The notes under the pieces are model-generated. The model made no database searches. It saw only the letters and a list, made by a program, of their open reading frames with translations, and had not been told where the DNA came from. Source: Stictocephala bisonia (lineage: Eukaryota > Arthropoda > Insecta > Hemiptera > Membracidae). From it: a stretch of DNA of 64,000 bases. The position numbers were made by a program, and so were the translations under genes. The stretch lies in assembly GCA_035578905.1 (NCBI GenBank), contig JAQJVL010000124.1, positions 711,017 through 775,016 of the forward strand. Reading direction: 5' to 3'. Shown here piece by piece: positions 59,485 through 64,000 of the stretch. The stretch's first letter is position 1. Each line of letters starts with the position of its first letter.

Positions 59485-60890
59485 TTGATTAGTTAGTGGG
59501 GTTTGCCTCTGCAGCTGGTTTAAACTTCATTGCATTTATCGGACTAAATAGGAAATGTTACCATGTTACCGGATTTCTTGGGAGATTACCGGAGTTTTAA
59601 GGTAAAAGTATAGCTTTGGGCAGGGCCGGTTTTAGACATTTTTTCGTTTAAGCGAACAATATTGCGGCACCCCCTCACCCTCTAAAAAACCTGAGACGTA
59701 TGAGCATGCTCTCTGAATACAAAGACTTAAGGAATAATGATTGAGACTCAAATATCAGGATTAACTGAAGTTTATTTATTGAATGTAATATTTGTATATC
59801 TTTAGGCCCAATGATATATAGAAAGTGTTAAATATCAATAAATAAAACACAAGTCAGCTTACAAGAAATTCAACAATTTATTTACTCGAAATTAGAGGCA
59901 ACATTTAGAAAAAAAACTGAAAATAAGGAGCAGCTAAAATACGGATGGAAAAATAAAAAAATATTTTTCATATGTCATTTAAAAAAAGTAATAAATAATT
60001 AATTGCAAAACTTAAAAAAATTATTTTTAGAGATCTATAACTTGATATGATTGACATTGTTTGGCCGTACAACAATGTTTAGTCAAAGTAAAAATGGGTT
60101 TCGACGTAATTTAAAAACCAACAGAGATGAAACAACTTTTTGAAATAAAAAAAGGTTGATTTTTTAAACACCTGTAATTTGATGAACTAATTCGTTATTT
60201 TTCCTTTTTCTAAATTTGTTGATTCAAGAGCACTTGGTTCGATTTTTCAAGAGCTATCATATTATATTTTTATTTTCCAAAAATTTAAGAATTTGTGAAA
60301 TTTTGAATATGGGAAGATAAGTGCCCAATCTTATTGTTAATTGAAAGGACATGTTATAAGTAATAAGACAAGTATTGAATAAAAATGTACATCCCTGTGA
60401 TGTACAGAAGATTAATAGCATCAACTTTAAAAATCAATATTTGTTTTCTCTTTAGCTCTCCTGTGAAAAACATATCTCGTATATGAATAATTTTAAAATA
60501 TGTACATCAAAATAATAAAGCTTTAAAGACCTTACAAATTAGGTGTAACACGGCCTATGTTGCTATTTGAAAATAGCAATCCTCTTTTACTATTAAAAAA
60601 CGCTCGTGCTCGCACATATTTTCTCTACAGGTATTCAATAATGTCGACTAACCAAACCCCCCAATTTTTTTTGTGGCTACGGCCTTGCAGTCAAACACCC
60701 TGCACAAATAAGCCGATTACAAATTTTTTTTTGCACAGTATCATATGGCAACTTTACATGGCACCACACACTGGTGTACTAGGATAATAGTGCTCATCTA
60801 CTGGACACCTAAAATGCTTATAATTAGAGACACATAATTAAACATGGGATGAGAAATCTATCTGTGTGTAAATAAAATCAATTATGTTAC
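59485..60890 (+). repeat. Dispersed repeat split by ~1.2 kb
   Basis: 59485-59550 (GATTAGTTAGTGGGGTTTGC, CTTCATTGCATTTATCG) and 60750-60890 (TACATGGCACCACACACTGG, AACATGGGATGAGAAATCTA) are the two halves of the repeat at 34941-35110. The inserted part begins near GGGCAGGGCCGGTTTTAGAC, which resembles a hAT end, but I found no matching right end or target duplication. Confidence 0.4.
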
Positions 60891-60907
60891 TTACTTTATT
60901 TTATTAA

Positions 60908-62515
60908 GGGGATATGGCACTGAAATTACTAACTTTAATAAGGTTATCACTAGCCACTAGGCCTTTGAAACTTTGCATGGGTATAAGAATACACAAATAC
61001 GAAATAAAAAAAATTTTTTTTCATACATTTATTAAATATAATTTTTTTGTAAAACTTTTAGGTAACTACCAAAATTTGATATAACTCCAGTTATACTGAT
61101 TAGATTTTGACAAATAAACCATCATTTTGTAGCTTACAACTGCCTTGAAATATTTAGGTAGAATTATAACTTTATCTCAATAAACAAAATTGTGGTTTCA
61201 TTTTAAAAAATATTTTAGGTTTAAAACTTTGATTTGACATTTATAAAAAATCATATTTTTTTTCCTTATGACCATACATGTATAATTCTACCTAAATATG
61301 TAGATTACAATGCCCTAAACCCTTGGTAACAATTTTAATCATGTGGTACAAATAGTTTTTGAGTTATATCAATTTAAAAATTAATAATAGCCAAAAATTC
61401 GATTTTCGGGAATCGCGCGTTGAAAATTTACCTCGGTTTTATGACTTACTAGAGTGTTATAGTCAAACATATTACTTTATATAGAATTTTTTTTATTGTT
61501 GCTCTTTTATGGGGAATAAATAAAAGTATTAGCAACACTTTCAGGTGGTTATAAAATTTTATTTGTTCAAACAAAGGAAAGATGTAATTGCGACACAACG
61601 AAAATTATTGTAAATTAGGCCTAACGTACATATACTAACATGCATACTGAACTTACATTGCTAAACATGCATTATTTAAAACTCCCCAGCTCCATAGGTA
61701 AGTCCCTTAAATTCTTAGGTACAAGGTACAATAACAAACAACACAGAGTGTTTAAAAACAAAACAGACTAACATGGCAGCTGTTTTATTTATGTTATTTG
61801 TTTCATCAGCTGACCAATAAAGGCAGGCACTAAGATTTAACAATTTCCTAGTTTTTAATTATAATATATGTATGTATAAAAATACATAATAGTGTTTATA
61901 TTTACATGCATGTAAAAAAATATTTCAGTGACAAATCTTTTCTAACTACAGTTTGAGGCTACTTTGCAACGCGATCCAAGCGAATTCGATTTATTAAAAA
62001 TCTTTGCTATACAAACTGATATAACTCAAAAACCATTTGAGCTAAATTGTTGAAATTTTTTATATATGATTGGGCTGTTGTTATGTACATATTTAGGTAG
62101 AATTAGTCATGTATGATCATAAAAAGAAATATAAAAAAAGTATAAAACAATTTTATCAATTTTTACATTATTTTTTCGAAATTAGCTTAAATATTAATTA
62201 TTTATTGGACTATACTTATCAAGCTACCTAAATATTTACAGGACATTATATCCTACAATTTAACGTTGAAATCATTAAAATCTAACAATTACAACTCAAG
62301 TTATATCATATTTAATGTGTTGAAAAAAGTCGTCCGACCGGCTTTTTCAAGAGCATGTTCCACAATTCAAAAAAACGCCTAAAAACGAAAAAAACTTATA
62401 TTTTTATTTTTTTGACACTTGTTTATTGTTTTTAACATTATAAACAATAAAAAAACGTTAGTTAGAAAAAATCACTTTTTTGGAAAATTTTTCATGATTT
62501 CAATGCTATATCCCC
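60908..62515. mobile_element. 1,608-bp TTAA-flanked inverted-repeat element
   Basis: TTAA at 60904-60907 and 62516-62519. Ends GGGGATATGGCACTGAAAT and the inverse of ATTTCAATGCTATATCCCC. Inside, TTTAGGTAGAATTATAACTT and related TACCTAAATAT motifs recur in both orientations. No open frame of note. Confidence 0.75.
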
Positions 62516-62519
62516 TTAA

Positions 62520-64000
62520 CCCTCTATTCATGCTAACTATAGGAAGTTGAAGAGCTCTTCATATTAATTTTTTAAATCGTTTCAGTATCGTACATCCATT
62601 GAGTTAATCTTGTTGACCACTAAAATGTTTAGAAGCAGTAGTACGGCTATGTGGCACATGATGACCATTAACGATGCCAGCTGGAGCTGACGTTTTATTC
62701 ATACAGAAAAAAGCATGTCTGTCTGTCTTCTTTCAATCATGGTTTTGCTTTGTAGGTTATGTTTGATCAATGATAAATACAGTTGAATTTGAATAAAAAG
62801 TTTGTCATTTATCTGAAAATCAGAATGCACTATTAATTATTTGAACTATAGTACTATAATTATAATATTTTTATCAAATTTTTGTTTAATTAGAAGTCTG
62901 CAAACATGGCGGTGAGTCTTCATATTGTCTATGCTAGGTTAGTTTAGAGTTAGAACAATAAATAGGTTTATTGATAGAAACATAAACCTCAGGTATTACC
63001 ATGCACTTTTTTCTGTCAAATAAAACTGGTATACATATTCACAAAACGCCTTGAAATGAGTTATATTTTAAGGGAAGCTAATGTAAGCTCATTTTCACTG
63101 GAAAGTGGGCTTAACTTACTTCTGCCAATAACAAAAATTATTTATTTTTCAAATAACTTAATGCTTATTTATTGAATGTGTATTTATTTGTTTAACTCAA
63201 TGTGAACATATAATTGGTTTAGTAGGACATTTAGTTATTTTGATACATAAGGTAAAGTCAAAAAGTAATTTAAGCTGATTTCCTTCTCACATGTGTTTGT
63301 AAGTCATATTTTGTCTTAACCCTCCCTTTGTTCACTATGTGTTTCTATACTTTTCTATAAGGATAAATTTTAAAAAACCATATAAAATATTGTAACCATA
63401 GCATAATATAAATAATTCTATTTGTAAAATTATACAGCACTATTACATGCTAAAGATAAGTTGATTTATTAATTTTGAAATGTTGAGGTCAAGAGAAGAT
63501 AACAAATCTTTATCTAAACATATTTTCAAGTCCACTCTACCTTGATAAATGTTTATATTTACAATGCAAACATTCTGAAATAGCAAATTTGTTCTAAACG
63601 TTATTCACATTTATAAAATATATATCTTTTATAAACAATACTTACGTAAACAAAAAACTAAAATGAAAAAATCGAACTATGTACACACTATTTATAGCTG
63701 TTCCAGTGTTGTTGAATATCATATGAAAATCTGTGTTCCACATACAAACAATAACTGTCTACTCACAGATATTGGGAGATGTGTGGAGAAATGACGATAT
63801 CGAATATGTATAAAAATTATTAGGAACGTCTTTCTGGTAGTTTAAACAAACCGTTATGTAGTTGTTGTTTTTGCGACAACTAACATCCATAATATGCGTA
63901 ATGCTGTCATGTAACCGACAGCTAACATCAGGAGGGTTAAATTGTCAACCATACTTGACTCATTGTAGATTTTGTTTGGTGGCAGTAAAATGAATAGAAA
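62520..64000. other. No gene confirmed; candidate first exon at 62906
   Basis: AT-rich. At 62901-62917 CAAACATGGCGGTGAGTCT is a start codon in good context followed two codons later by a consensus donor (GTGAGT), as in some genes with tiny first coding exons. No downstream exon is visible in the window. Confidence 0.25.

Overview
This is an AT-rich animal nuclear segment, most likely from an insect. The only firmly identified host gene is split by long GT-AG introns. Interspersed and tandem repeats fill most of the rest, and three copies of the arthropod-type telomeric motif TTAGG sit internally near 53.78 kb. I cannot fix the species. The repeat landscape (tRNA-derived SINEs, TTAA-, TA- and 8-bp-TSD DNA elements, decayed non-LTR reverse transcriptases) would suit a large hemipteran-type genome, but that is a guess.

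The host gene is a Pin1/dodo-type WW-domain peptidyl-prolyl isomerase on the minus strand. Its three coding exons are 58768-58717, 53270-53067 and 45954-45734. Joined at GT-AG sites in phase they give 158 residues with all expected WW and rotamase residues. Intron 1 is about 5.4 kb and intron 2 about 7.1 kb. Intron 2 carries a 278-bp TA-flanked MITE, a SINE, a TTAA-flanked MITE with a partial second copy, and an uninterrupted 434-codon reverse-transcriptase reading frame on the opposite strand.

Region 0-31 kb is dominated by tandem arrays: 144 bp x5 (1.27-2.0 kb), a 43-bp/129-bp higher-order array (6.2-8.1 kb), a 31-bp array inside a dispersed repeat (9.25-9.42 kb), ~140 bp (12.2-12.7 kb), 140 bp x10 nearly identical (23.1-24.5 kb), GC-rich ~151 bp x9 (24.9-26.3 kb) and ~42 bp (30.3-30.8 kb). 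Between them are inverted-repeat elements, a decayed reverse transcriptase at 4.4 kb, SINEs, and a pair of repeats that look like an occupied and an empty insertion site (0.24-0.9 kb and 17.85-18.2 kb).

Region 31-45 kb holds another decayed reverse transcriptase (37.0-38.0 kb, minus), a SINE with A box, B box and A-tail (38.1-38.4 kb), a 932-bp hAT-type element with a perfect 8-bp target duplication and an internal 81-bp x5 array (39.2-40.2 kb), and about 80 bp further on a 1,344-bp TTAA-flanked piggyBac-like element (40.2-41.6 kb). Region 59-64 kb contains a 1.6-kb TTAA-flanked inverted-repeat element and no recognisable gene, apart from a weak candidate first exon at 62.9 kb.

I found no convincing new gene system. 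The observations most worth following are the occupied/empty-site pair, the dispersed repeat with a conserved CTGAGGA-hairpin-GAAA core, the three TTAA-flanked non-autonomous families, the modular SINEs sharing one tail, and the intronic reverse-transcriptase frame. Short reading frames elsewhere are mostly repeat-derived or unsupported.
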